A stretch of DNA of 64,000 nucleotides from Pseudomonadales bacterium (lineage in GTDB: Bacteria; Pseudomonadota; Gammaproteobacteria; Pseudomonadales; Azotimanducaceae), in assembly GCA_022827905.1 (NCBI GenBank), contig JAJEIQ010000044.1, positions 1-64,000 on the forward strand. Direction: 5' to 3'. Made by a program: the position numbers and the translations under genes. This document shows positions 55,751-63,424 of this stretch, in pieces. The notes beneath the pieces were generated by a model. That model had not been told where the DNA came from, did no database searches, and was given only the letters and a program-made list of their open reading frames with translations. Position 1 is the first letter of the stretch. Each line of letters starts with the position of its first letter.

Positions 55751-56137
55751 ATGAGTCGACGCCTGTTCGCGCTGTTGCTAGCCAGTGCCGTGCTGGCAGC
55801 GGGTTGCGCGATGCCGAAGATGCCGAAGTTGCCCAAGTTTAAGGTGCCGCGGGTGCACAAGATCACCGTGCAGCAGGGCAACGTCATCACCCAGGAGATG
55901 GTCGATCAACTCAAGCCCGGCATGACCCGGGAACAGGTGGCCTTCATCATGGGGGAGCCGGTGGTGCGCAACATATTCAACCAAGACCGCTGGGACTACA
56001 TCTACACCATCAAGGTGCCGGGGCGCTTCGAGACCGAGCAACGCTTCACCGTCTTCTTCCAGAACGATGCCCTCTCATCGCTGGCGGGTGACTTAGCGCC
56101 CAGCGACGCCACTGGCGAAGCCAGCAGCGAGGGTTAG
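55751..56137 (+). CDS. bamE: Outer-membrane assembly lipoprotein BamE (SmpA/OmlA)
   Basis: A 128-residue lipoprotein of the BAM complex. Lipobox LAAGC places the lipidated Cys at residue 19. The BamE fold shows QQGNVITQEMVDQLKPGMTREQV (GNVITQEMVDQLKPGMTR) and MGEPVV-x6-QDRWDYIYTIK, the family core. ATG 55751 is chosen over upstream starts because of the signal peptide. It is convergent with the rnfH/ratB gene, overlapping by 4 bases at the stops, the conserved gammaproteobacterial arrangement. Confidence 0.95.
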   Translation: MSRRLFALLLASAVLAAGCAMPKMPKLPKFKVPRVHKITVQQGNVITQEMVDQLKPGMTREQVAFIMGEPVVRNIFNQDRWDYIYTIKVPGRFETEQRFTVFFQNDALSSLAGDLAPSDATGEASSEG

Positions 56138-56415
56138 ACGGACGCCCGGCCGGCCAACGCCCGGCGGCGGCGGGCCTCCTTGGGATCTAGCAGCAAAGGC
56201 CGGTACAGCTCGATGCGGTCGCCGGGTCGCAGCAGCCGGTCACGATCAACCCGCTTGCCGTAAATGCCCACCGGCATGCGGCTTAGGTTCAAGCCCTCGA
56301 AGGCGGCGTGGCCAGCCGCCAGCCGCAAGGCGACCTCCACAGTGGCCCCATCCTCAACATCAAGGGCGACTAGCACTTGCCGCTCGGCGGCTGCGTAGGC
56401 TACTTCGACCCGCAT
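56134..56415 (-). CDS. rnfH: RnfH-family ubiquitin-like protein (RatB, UPF0125)
   Basis: A 93-residue beta-grasp protein: RVEVAYAAAERQVLV start, LSRMPVGIYGKRVDRDRLL, and GDRIELYRPLLLDPKEARRRRA, the strong UPF0125 signature. Its function is unsettled; it co-occurs with ratA and with rnf clusters. It starts at ATG 56415, 16 bases inside the ratA gene, indicating coupled translation. Confidence 0.92.
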   Translation of the reverse strand: MRVEVAYAAAERQVLVALDVEDGATVEVALRLAAGHAAFEGLNLSRMPVGIYGKRVDRDRLLRPGDRIELYRPLLLDPKEARRRRALAGRASV

Positions 56416-56858
56416 GAGGCGCCCAATTGCTCGTGGGCACGGTGGCAAAAGGCGTCCATCACCGCATTGGCCATGGTGCCGATGCTTCTAGCCACAGCCC
56501 GCGACAGCAGCCGGCGCGCGCCTTTGAAGGCGAAGTTCAAGTCGAGTTCCACCCGGCAACCACCACCGCCGCCGAAGTCGGAAAACCGCCATTCGCCCTT
56601 GAAGTCGCTGAACGGGCCATCCACCAAGTCGAGCCGGATCGCGCGGCCCGGCTGGAGCCTATTGTGGGTGGTGAAGCTCTCCTTGAATCCCTTGGCCTCG
56701 ACGGTTAGCCGCGCCTCCATGGCCGTGGGTTCAGCCGCCAAAACCACGGCGCGAACGCACCAAGGCAGGAACTCCGGATAGCGGGACACATCATTGACGA
56801 TGCCGTAAACGTCGTCTGCGGCGTAGGGGAGCACAGCCGAGCGCTTAAGCTTCGTCAT
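56400..56858 (-). CDS. ratA: RatA-family START/coenzyme-Q-binding protein
   Basis: A 152-residue polyketide-cyclase/START-fold protein (SAVLPYAADDVYGIVNDVSRYPEFLPWC; in parts VYGIVNDVSRYPEFLPWC). In E. coli RatA blocks 70S ribosome assembly; its COQ10 homologues bind ubiquinone, and this role may be the ancestral one. It overlaps the sodium symporter stop by 4 bases upstream and rnfH downstream. In related genomes smpB lies next upstream and divergent; the symporter has been inserted between them. Confidence 0.92.
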   Translation of the reverse strand: MTKLKRSAVLPYAADDVYGIVNDVSRYPEFLPWCVRAVVLAAEPTAMEARLTVEAKGFKESFTTHNRLQPGRAIRLDLVDGPFSDFKGEWRFSDFGGGGGCRVELDLNFAFKGARRLLSRAVARSIGTMANAVMDAFCHRAHEQLGASCGSK

Positions 56859-58273
56859 CCGGCAAACCAAGCCTTGACGCTTTCAAGGCCGATGATGGTC
56901 ACGAGGAACACCACCAGGACGCCCAAGGGCGCGGTCAGGCCAGCCAGCACCAGCCAGAGCTTGCGCGCAACCGGGCCGGTCAGCCCCAATTGGTTGCCGA
57001 GCACCGATTTCGGCAGGGCAAAGGCGGCGAACAGGGCGATGAACAGGCCGCCGAGCGGCAACATGATGTTTTGGGTGACGTAGTCCACAAAACTGAAAAT
57101 CGTCATGTCCCCCACGATGTGGAACTCCGCCCATTCGTTGAAGGAGAGCACCGTGCCGATGCCGAGCAGCCAGCAGCCGGCCCCCCAGGTGATGGCGACC
57201 CTCGACCGCTTGGCGTTGTACTCCTCCACCAAGTAAGCCAAGGCCGGCTCGGTGAGTGAAATGGCCGACGTGATGGCGGCGAGGCTCACCAAAATAAAGA
57301 AAACGGCGCCGAACAGGGCTCCCAAGGGCAATTGGCCAAAGGCCAAGGGAACGGTCACGAACAACAGCCCCGGGCCTTGCCCCGGCTCCAAACCGTTGGC
57401 GAAGACGATGGGGAAGATGGCGAGGCCCGCCACCAACGCAACGACCGTGTCGAGGACGGCGATGGTGACCACAGTGTTGGTGATGGATACGGAACTCGGC
57501 ACATAGGCCCCATAGGCCATGATGGCGCCCATCCCCACGCTCAGGGTGAAGAAGGCATGGCCCAGGGCCTCGAACAGGGCGCGGTCGGTGAGCGCATCCC
57601 AGTCGAAGCGGAACATGAAGGCCCAGCCCTGGCCGAAGCCGCCGGAAGTGACGCCGTAGCCCAGCAGCACCGCCAACAGCACGAAGAGCAATGGCATGAT
57701 CCAACGAATGGCCGTCTCCAAGCCCTTGACCACCCCGCGGCTGACTACCGCCACCACAACGACCATGAACAGGGTGTGCCAAAACAGCATTTCCCAAGGC
57801 CTGGATAGAAAGGCATCGAAGGTGCCCGTCGCCTGGCCGGCGGTGGCGTCGGTGAAGCCGCCGCCCGCCAATCCGAGAATGTACTTGAACGCCCAACCGC
57901 CGATGACGGCGTAGAAGGACAGGATTAGGAAGCCGGCCAGCAAGCCGGCCCAACCAATGAGCACCCAGCCCCGGTGCTGATGGTGCTGCTGGATCAACCC
58001 GCGCATGGTGTTGACTGGGCTCTGCCGCCCTTCCCGGCCAATCATCACCTCCGCCATCATGATGGGGATGCCGACCAGCGCGATGCACACCAAGTAGATC
58101 AGAACGAAGGCACCGCCGCCGTTTTCGCCGGTGATGTAGGGGAACCGCCAGATGTTTCCCAGACCCACCGCCGAGCCCGCCGCTGCGAGCACAAACATCC
58201 AGCGGCTGGACCACATTCCATGCCTTGACTGCCCGGATTGCGCGACTTCGGCCACAACGGTGCCCTCCCCCAC
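56855..58273 (-). CDS. Sodium-dependent transporter (NSS/SNF family)
   Basis: A 472-residue LeuT-fold sodium symporter with eleven to twelve helices. TM1 has FVLAAAGSAVGLGNIWRFPY, the NSS sodium/substrate signature, and TM6 reads FFTLSVGMGAIMAYGAYVP. Substrates in this family are amino acids or related amines. It overlaps the ratA start by 4 bases, so it now heads the leftward ratA-rnfH unit. Its 5' side abuts a family A repeat cluster, consistent with arrival by insertion. Confidence 0.9.
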   Translation of the reverse strand: MGEGTVVAEVAQSGQSRHGMWSSRWMFVLAAAGSAVGLGNIWRFPYITGENGGGAFVLIYLVCIALVGIPIMMAEVMIGREGRQSPVNTMRGLIQQHHQHRGWVLIGWAGLLAGFLILSFYAVIGGWAFKYILGLAGGGFTDATAGQATGTFDAFLSRPWEMLFWHTLFMVVVVAVVSRGVVKGLETAIRWIMPLLFVLLAVLLGYGVTSGGFGQGWAFMFRFDWDALTDRALFEALGHAFFTLSVGMGAIMAYGAYVPSSVSITNTVVTIAVLDTVVALVAGLAIFPIVFANGLEPGQGPGLLFVTVPLAFGQLPLGALFGAVFFILVSLAAITSAISLTEPALAYLVEEYNAKRSRVAITWGAGCWLLGIGTVLSFNEWAEFHIVGDMTIFSFVDYVTQNIMLPLGGLFIALFAAFALPKSVLGNQLGLTGPVARKLWLVLAGLTAPLGVLVVFLVTIIGLESVKAWFAG

Positions 58274-58327
58274 TGGTTTCGTGCATTTTCGCTAAGCGAC
58301 GAACGACAAACAAGCGAACGAAGGCCG

Positions 58328-58417
58328 GAGCAAGGGCATCGAACGAAGGCCGGAGCGAGGGCATCTTGCCCTCGATAGGCGCCCACCACTCGTTCGAGGG
58401 CGGGACGCCCTCGCTCC
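58328..58417. repeat. Family A repeats between the sodium symporter and smpB
   Basis: A broken copy (GGAGCAAGGGCATCGAACG, from 58328), a copy GGAGCGAGGGCATCTTGCCC then TCGA (58352-58375) and an inverted canonical copy (58393-58417). The phrase GAACGAAGGCCGGAGC is also repeated directly (58317 and 58341), so this array grew by local duplication. The last unit ends 13 bases before the TATAAT box of smpB. Confidence 0.8.
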
Positions 58418-58429
58418 GCAGCGGCACCC

Positions 58430-58435
58430 TATAAT
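58430..58435 (+). promoter_or_regulatory. TATAAT -10 box directly before smpB
   Basis: A perfect TATAAT ends 6 bases before the smpB ATG (58442). With normal spacing transcription would start at or next to the A of the ATG, giving a leaderless or near-leaderless mRNA. No Shine-Dalgarno sequence is visible. The region where a -35 would lie is occupied by a family A repeat. Confidence 0.5.
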
Positions 58436-58441
58436 CAGACC

Positions 58442-58942
58442 ATGTCCGCCAAGAACGCCACAAAGCCAAGCGCCACAAAGCGCTCCGCGACCATCGCCCG
58501 CAACCGGCGGGCGAGCCACGACTACGCGCTGACCGAGCGCTTCGAAGCGGGCTTGGTGCTCGAGGGCTGGGAGGTCAAGGCCATCCGTGCCGGCAAGGCG
58601 CAGTTGGTGGACAGCTACGTGCTGCTGCGCGATGGCGAGGCCTGGCTGCTCGGCGCCAACATCGCGCCCCTGCCGAGCGCCTCAAGCCACGTCGTGGCGG
58701 ACCCCCAGCGAACCCGCAAGCTGCTGCTGCACAGCCAGGAACTCGCCCGCATCTTCACCGCGACTCAAGCCAAGGGCTTCACCTGCGTCGCCACCGCCAT
58801 GTACTGGAAGCACAACCGGGTGAAGTGCGAGATCGCCCTCGGCAAAGGCAAGAAGCAGCACGACAAGCGCGCCGCCGTGCGGGATCGGGATTGGCAGCGG
58901 CAGAAGGCGCAACTGCACAAGCAGGGGTTGCGCGAAGACTGA
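58442..58942 (+). CDS. smpB: SsrA-binding protein SmpB
   Basis: SmpB binds tmRNA and brings it to stalled ribosomes in trans-translation. The 166-residue protein has a basic N-terminus, then [39 protein letters not shown] (in parts [14 protein letters not shown]) and [16 protein letters not shown] with the basic C-terminal tail that mimics an anticodon/codon region. The tmRNA gene (ssrA), often next to smpB, is not seen downstream, where a P450 converges with 9 bases between stops. Confidence 0.96.
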   Translation: MSAKNATKPSATKRSATIARNRRASHDYALTERFEAGLVLEGWEVKAIRAGKAQLVDSYVLLRDGEAWLLGANIAPLPSASSHVVADPQRTRKLLLHSQELARIFTATQAKGFTCVATAMYWKHNRVKCEIALGKGKKQHDKRAAVRDRDWQRQKAQLHKQGLRED

Positions 58943-58951
58943 ATCGCTCCC

Positions 58952-60274
58952 CTACTCCCGCACCTGCACCGGCAGGCTAGTGATGCCGCGGATGAAGTTG
59001 GAGTTGAGATACTCCGGCTCGCCGACCACTTCGACTTCCCGGAACCGCTTCAGGATCTCCTCCCAGATGATCTTGAGCTGCATCTCCGCCAGCCGGTTGC
59101 CCAGGCACCGGTGAATGCCGAAGCCGAAGGATAGGTGCTGGCGCGCGTTGGGGCGGTCGATCCAGAAGCGGTTCGGTTCGCCGATGCGTTCCTCATCGCG
59201 GTTGCCGGACAGGTACCAGATGCAGACCTTGTCCCACTTGTTAATCCGCTGGCCGCGAATCTCAACGTCCTCCAAGGCCGTACGGCACATGTGCGCCACC
59301 GGCGACTGCCAGCGAATGATCTCCGGCACCATGTTGGGGATCAGGCCGGGGTTGGCCTTGAGCTTGGCGAATTCGCCGGGGAACTCGTTGAGCGCCAGCA
59401 CGCCGCCGGAGATGGAGTTGCGGGTAGTGTCGTTGCCGCCCACGATCAACAGGAGGACGTTGCCGAGGAATTCGCTGGGGGTCATGTTGCGGGTGGCCCC
59501 ACCCCGGGCCAGGAAGGAGATCAGGTCCTCGCCCTGCTCCGCAGCCGCAGCCCGCTCCTGCCACAGGGCGTTGAAGTACTCAAAGCACTTCCAGAGCTCC
59601 TGAAAGCCGTCCTCGAAAGTCTCGAAGTAGTCCGGGTCACTGATGCGCTCCACGGTGTCGGACCAGTGGATGAGCTTGTGCCGGTCCTCCTGGGGCACGT
59701 CGAACAAGGTCGCGAGCATCTGCCCGGTCAACTCCACCGACACCCGGCGCACCCAATTGAACGTTTCGCCTCGGGGCAGTTCGTCCAGAATGGTGCCCGC
59801 ACGGGTGCGGATCAGGTCCCCTAGCCGACCGAGCTTGGACGGCGCAAACATCGGTGCGACGGCCATGCGTTGGGCTTCGTGCACCGGCGGGTCGGCCATG
59901 ATGAACATGGGCAGGTGAAACATCGGGTCCGGCGGGGCTTCCAGCTTGCGCCCGCCCAGACGGATGCCGCCGTTCATGATGTCCGATGAGAATTGATCGT
60001 GGTGGGTGTCCACGTACTTCACGTCATCGTAGCGGGTCAGCGACCAGTAGGGACCAAACTGGCTGTCCTTGCATTTATGCACCGGCGCTTCGGCGCGCAG
60101 CCGCTCGAACCAGGGCAGCACGGTGTTGGCCTTGAACAGCGCCGGGTGGGCAGGGTCCAAGTAATCCAACGGAACCTCGTAGGGATCTTGATGGGGATCA
60201 AGCGGCCAAGCGTCACGCCACTCCTTGGTGCTGCGGCGCATTGCCTCGTTGACTTGCTCTGCACTCTCGGCCAT
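58952..60274 (-). CDS. Cytochrome P450
   Basis: A 440-residue soluble bacterial P450. The heme ligand is C390 in FGFGIHRCLGNRLAE; the I-helix oxygen-binding motif is GGNDTTRN (279-286) and the ExxR is E318-R321. The sequence resembles the CYP125/CYP142/CYP124-like group that hydroxylates branched or sterol-type alkyl chains, but the substrate is not fixed. ATG 60274 is preferred over a 61-residue longer frame. It needs a ferredoxin; the 2Fe-2S protein at 31.5 kb is the only one in the window. It diverges from the AbrB-type gene. Confidence 0.93.
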   Translation of the reverse strand: MAESAEQVNEAMRRSTKEWRDAWPLDPHQDPYEVPLDYLDPAHPALFKANTVLPWFERLRAEAPVHKCKDSQFGPYWSLTRYDDVKYVDTHHDQFSSDIMNGGIRLGGRKLEAPPDPMFHLPMFIMADPPVHEAQRMAVAPMFAPSKLGRLGDLIRTRAGTILDELPRGETFNWVRRVSVELTGQMLATLFDVPQEDRHKLIHWSDTVERISDPDYFETFEDGFQELWKCFEYFNALWQERAAAAEQGEDLISFLARGGATRNMTPSEFLGNVLLLIVGGNDTTRNSISGGVLALNEFPGEFAKLKANPGLIPNMVPEIIRWQSPVAHMCRTALEDVEIRGQRINKWDKVCIWYLSGNRDEERIGEPNRFWIDRPNARQHLSFGFGIHRCLGNRLAEMQLKIIWEEILKRFREVEVVGEPEYLNSNFIRGITSLPVQVRE

Positions 60275-60338
60275 AGGAACTGCCCTGCGATCAATCGGGA
60301 GGATGCGCGTTTTATCACAGTGGATGTTAGGATTCGAT

Positions 60339-60554
60339 ATGCACGTTTCCCAACGAGGCCAGATCACCATTCCCAAGGCTTTGAGGGACCGGTACGGCAT
60401 GCACCACAACGTTGAGGTGCAACTCGAACCAGCGCCAGAGGGGATCCTAATCCGCAAGCGGTCTGCCGCTAGCCATCCGGTTGACCGCGTTTACGGCATT
60501 CTTGATCGCGGGGGCAGCACCGACATCCACTTGGAACGGATGCGCGGCAGTTGA
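60339..60554 (+). CDS. AbrB/MazE/SpoVT-type antitoxin-like protein (orphan)
   Basis: A 71-residue swapped-hairpin DNA-binding protein: VSQRGQITIPKALRDRYGM is the AbrB signature. The C-terminal part, VDRVYGILDRGGSTDIHLER, corresponds to the toxin-binding tail of VapB-like antitoxins. No PIN-domain or other toxin follows; the place where it would start is occupied by family A and B repeats. AGGA lies 7 bases upstream of ATG 60339. It is either a truncated antitoxin or a small regulator of the divergent P450 gene. Confidence 0.8.
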   Translation: MHVSQRGQITIPKALRDRYGMHHNVEVQLEPAPEGILIRKRSAASHPVDRVYGILDRGGSTDIHLERMRGS

Positions 60555-60567
60555 AACGAGCGTCAGA

Positions 60568-60686
60568 ACGAGGGCGGGACACCCTTGCCGAAGGAATCCC
60601 GCCTGACTCGACGGGAGTTTCGCGACAGCGAAACTCCAATGCGAACCGAAGGTTCGCACCGGCTCGAGGGCATCTTGCCCTCGCTG
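60568..60686. repeat. Mixed cluster of family A and family B palindromic elements
   Basis: A degenerate family A half (AACGAGGGCGGGACACCCTT, from about 60568), the full family B pair (GGAGTTTCGC-gaca-GCGAAACTCC-like at 60614-60637 and GCGAACC-gaa-GGTTCGC at 60641-60657), then a family A copy (CTCGAGGGCATCTTGCCCTC, 60663-60682). Both families are side by side only here. They fill the gap between the orphan antitoxin and the phytanoyl-CoA dioxygenase gene. Confidence 0.8.
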
Positions 60687-60709
60687 CGAACTACCGAACT
60701 CCATCGAAC

Positions 60710-61663
60710 TCACCCTTCCGCCACTGACCGGCTCACCCGCCGCAGCGGATGCAAGGCGCCCTCTTCGCCGATGACGTACTCCGGGAACTCAACGTCGTAG
60801 TTGCCGAGGCTCGCGGCCTCGGCGCTGGTGCGGGTGCCGCTGACCATGCCCAAGGTGCCGTAGGTGCGCAGGCCCATCCGCGCCTTGAGCTTCGGGCTCG
60901 CCTCATCGAGCACTTCCTGCAGGCAGGTGACACCCCAGTTCTCCTGCTGGCGCATCCAAGGCAGGCAATAGAAGGTGGAGACATGGCGGCGGGGATGGCC
61001 TTCCGGGTTGGCCGCGGCGCCGTGCCAAACCCGCCCGTCCCACGCGAAGATGCTACCGGCTGGCGCCTCAATCTGCGCGGCAAGCTCTCGCGGCGGCGCC
61101 TTCACCATGTGCTCCGGCGCCCAGCGATGGCTGCCCGGCACCACCCAGGTACTGCCCCGTTCGGGCGTGAAATCGTCCAGCAACCAGAACAGATTGCAAA
61201 TGGCGGGGAAATCCGCGGTGGCCGGCACCTGCCCTTGGTCCCGATGCAAGGGCTGCACGTCGGAACTCGCACCATGAAACAGGCCACCCGTCAGGCTGGA
61301 GACCAGAAAGTGCTTGCCGAGTAGATAGCCCGCCAGAGCATCGGTCTCCGGGCGCTCCACCAAGTCCAGGAACACCCTGCCTTTGTTAACTAGGTTCGAG
61401 AGCTGCTGCCTCGGCCCCTCCGTCCCAGGCGGCGCGAGGGTCCCCAACGAACGCTCCGCCGCAGCCTGCCGCCCCAATCGCTCTCGGAGCGCATCCACCT
61501 CCGCGTCGCCCAGCACCCCGGTCAAAAAGCACAGCCCGTATTCGGTGAGATCCGCCCGAGCCTGCTCAATGTCCGCCGCCGGCGCGGGCAACCGCAACGG
61601 AGTTGGCCCCTCAAGCGGTGGCGCGGCGACGTACTTGGTTTGCCGATGGGCTGCGGGTTGCAT
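60710..61663 (-). CDS. Phytanoyl-CoA dioxygenase (PhyH) family protein
   Basis: A 317-residue Fe(II)/2-oxoglutarate dioxygenase. The HxD iron motif is in PLHRDQGQ, the distal His in GRVWHGAAANP, and the Arg that binds 2-oxoglutarate follows in HPRRHVSTFYCLP. Members hydroxylate acyl-CoAs, osmolytes such as ectoine, or natural products. With the acyl-CoA racemase-like gene, P450 and acyl-CoA dehydrogenases it fits oxidation of methyl-branched or isoprenoid compounds (inference). The ATG at 61663 gives the full length. Confidence 0.88.
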   Translation of the reverse strand: MQPAAHRQTKYVAAPPLEGPTPLRLPAPAADIEQARADLTEYGLCFLTGVLGDAEVDALRERLGRQAAAERSLGTLAPPGTEGPRQQLSNLVNKGRVFLDLVERPETDALAGYLLGKHFLVSSLTGGLFHGASSDVQPLHRDQGQVPATADFPAICNLFWLLDDFTPERGSTWVVPGSHRWAPEHMVKAPPRELAAQIEAPAGSIFAWDGRVWHGAAANPEGHPRRHVSTFYCLPWMRQQENWGVTCLQEVLDEASPKLKARMGLRTYGTLGMVSGTRTSAEAASLGNYDVEFPEYVIGEEGALHPLRRVSRSVAEG

Positions 61664-61740
61664 GGGCGTGACCTCGGTTTTTTGGTTGGCGTGGGCACTA
61701 TGTTAATCCGGTTCTGGCAAACATGGGTTGTAAGCATGGA

Positions 61741-61860
61741 AGGCCCATAAAAGGCAGCATCTCAATAATTGTCTATAAATATCCTAATATTGGTTCAAAA
61801 AGACTATTTATGTCATTTAATTATTAATTTATTGGTGCATAAAATTGTTCCCACTGAAGA
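61741..61860. other. AT-rich leader before the double-HTH gene
   Basis: About 120 bases of strongly AT-rich DNA stand out from the GC-rich surroundings, typical of a promoter/operator region of acquired DNA. It contains a small inverted repeat AATAT-ccta-ATATT (61778-61791) and TATAAA-like and TTTAATTATTAATTT-like stretches that could serve as promoter or operator. No open frame is present. Confidence 0.5.
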
Positions 61861-61878
61861 CAACGACAAGGAACCGTC

Positions 61879-63093
61879 ATGGTTGAACTTGATCCTGATC
61901 GTCTGAAGGCACTACGCCACAGTGCAGGTCTCTCCCGAGCGCAGCTTGCTGCTGAGGCCAAAGTGTCCCCGCGGCAGATCGCTCGGATTGAGAACGCGGA
62001 AAGCACCACCGCCGTCCGCGATAACACTCTTGCGCGGCTTGCGAAGGGTTTGAAGATCGAAGTCGGCGTGCTGTCGGGCAAAGAGCCTCTCCCCGAGGGG
62101 TTCTCGGACAGTGTCCCGGCCGAAGCATCCATCGACCCTAGCTGCCTCCGTACCCTGCGCAAAGGCCGCAAGCTGTCCCGCGAAAAGCTGGCGAGTCAAT
62201 CCGGCATTTCAGCGCGGCACATTGCCCGAATCGAGGGGCAGGAAGAACCCTACAATCTCCACCCCCAAACGCTCGCTCGATTGGCCCGGGCGTTAGCGGT
62301 AAAAACCGCGGCGCTGACAGGTGAAGAGCCGCCCCCACCAAGTCCACAGCCCTCGGGCAGCGTTAGACGCAGCATTCAAACGGGGCCCGCGACGCGGCTT
62401 GACTACGATCTCGTGAACCGCCGCTATGGAGTGACTGCACAGCAGATCATTGATTTGGCTCCCCTTCTGTTCACAATGCTGGCGGAAGGCAGCTTGGCGT
62501 GGCGCCGGGAAAAGCTCGAACAGATGGACCAAGCGCTGAGTGACCTCCGCAAGCTGGCCGACGAGCACTCTCAACTGTACTTCACTCGTCTCCAAGTGGA
62601 TATCGACACAGGTGCAGGCATCGAGGAGAGGTCCATTGCTCAAGCCGATATCCTGGGCGACCTTGCGCGAGGGGAGGACAACGAATACAACTGGCTTGAT
62701 GCGGTTCTTGATGTAAACCCATTTGCAGACTACATGTGCAAGCTTGCCAATGATATCGATCAACCTGACATCATTAGATTCAAAGAATCCGAGGCCCCCG
62801 AGGATCCCGAGGATTTCTTACCCCCTCTTGTTTTCCGTCACGAAATCTATGGTGTGAAGCCCTTTCGCCTCTGCCCCAAAGAGATGGACGAAATCACGGG
62901 GAGTTCCAAATTCGCTCAATGGGCGCTCGTCTGTGGCGACGTGCGCATCTCCGACATTCCTCATGAACTGATGTCGGAAGACGCGAAAGAGGAGCGGGTG
63001 AAATGGCTTGAAGGCCGTTTGAGCAGCCAAGCAAGAGAAGCCAACGAGAAATGGGAAAAGTGGGGGGCGGCCGCTTCCGATGACGAACTCTAA
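61879..63093 (+). CDS. Double XRE helix-turn-helix protein with unknown C-terminal domain
   Basis: A 404-residue protein with two tandem Cro/CI-type HTH domains: residues 5-66 (LSRAQLAAEAKVSPRQIARIE) given as RAQLAAEAKVSPRQIARIE, and 87-150 (LSREKLASQSGISARHIARI). A Ser/Pro-rich linker follows (155-170), then about 230 residues rich in acidic and helical segments that I do not recognise (RRYGVTAQQIIDLAPLLF, NPFADYMCKLANDID). The AT-rich leader and the neighbours suggest acquired DNA. It may regulate its own cluster or sense a ligand through the C-terminal part. Confidence 0.7.
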   Translation: MVELDPDRLKALRHSAGLSRAQLAAEAKVSPRQIARIENAESTTAVRDNTLARLAKGLKIEVGVLSGKEPLPEGFSDSVPAEASIDPSCLRTLRKGRKLSREKLASQSGISARHIARIEGQEEPYNLHPQTLARLARALAVKTAALTGEEPPPPSPQPSGSVRRSIQTGPATRLDYDLVNRRYGVTAQQIIDLAPLLFTMLAEGSLAWRREKLEQMDQALSDLRKLADEHSQLYFTRLQVDIDTGAGIEERSIAQADILGDLARGEDNEYNWLDAVLDVNPFADYMCKLANDIDQPDIIRFKESEAPEDPEDFLPPLVFRHEIYGVKPFRLCPKEMDEITGSSKFAQWALVCGDVRISDIPHELMSEDAKEERVKWLEGRLSSQAREANEKWEKWGAAASDDEL

Positions 63094-63121
63094 TCGCAAA
63101 CGAAATGAAAAGGAGCAGACG

Positions 63122-63346
63122 ATGAAAGTCACTGACCACGCCGTGCTGCGGTACATGCAGCGCCAGCTAGGGTTTGACGTCGAGGCAATCCGAGACGACT
63201 TGGCCCGCCACTTCGACAACCCGAAAAGCAAGCAGTTGCTTGAGTTCGCAGGCGGAACCCGATGCAAGATCAAACTGCGCGATGGACTCACCTACTGCTT
63301 CCAAGGGGACGTGATGACCACCTGCTACCCCAAGCGGAGCCAGTAG
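63122..63346 (+). CDS. Small conserved-looking protein, 74 residues
   Basis: ATG 63122 has AAGGAG 6 bases upstream, so it is likely translated. The sequence MKVTDHAVLRYMQRQLGFDV resembles small phage- or toxin-associated proteins that start K-x-T-x-HAxxR(Y/M)xxR (DUF4258-like look). The rest, HFDNPKSKQLLEFAGGTRCKIKLRDG, is basic and ends CYPKRSQ. I cannot assign a function. It follows the double-HTH gene by 28 bases on the same strand and may be its partner. Confidence 0.6.
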   Translation: MKVTDHAVLRYMQRQLGFDVEAIRDDLARHFDNPKSKQLLEFAGGTRCKIKLRDGLTYCFQGDVMTTCYPKRSQ

Positions 63347-63424
63347 TGCTCGGCGGAACGTCTCGCCCCGACGGGTTATCATGCACTTCGTTGACCATGT
63401 CCCATTGCGGACGGAGAGCACCGC

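Noticed and set aside
61778-61791. AATAT-ccta-ATATT inverted repeat as an operator of the double-HTH protein
   Set aside because: Five-base arms are expected by chance in such AT-rich DNA.
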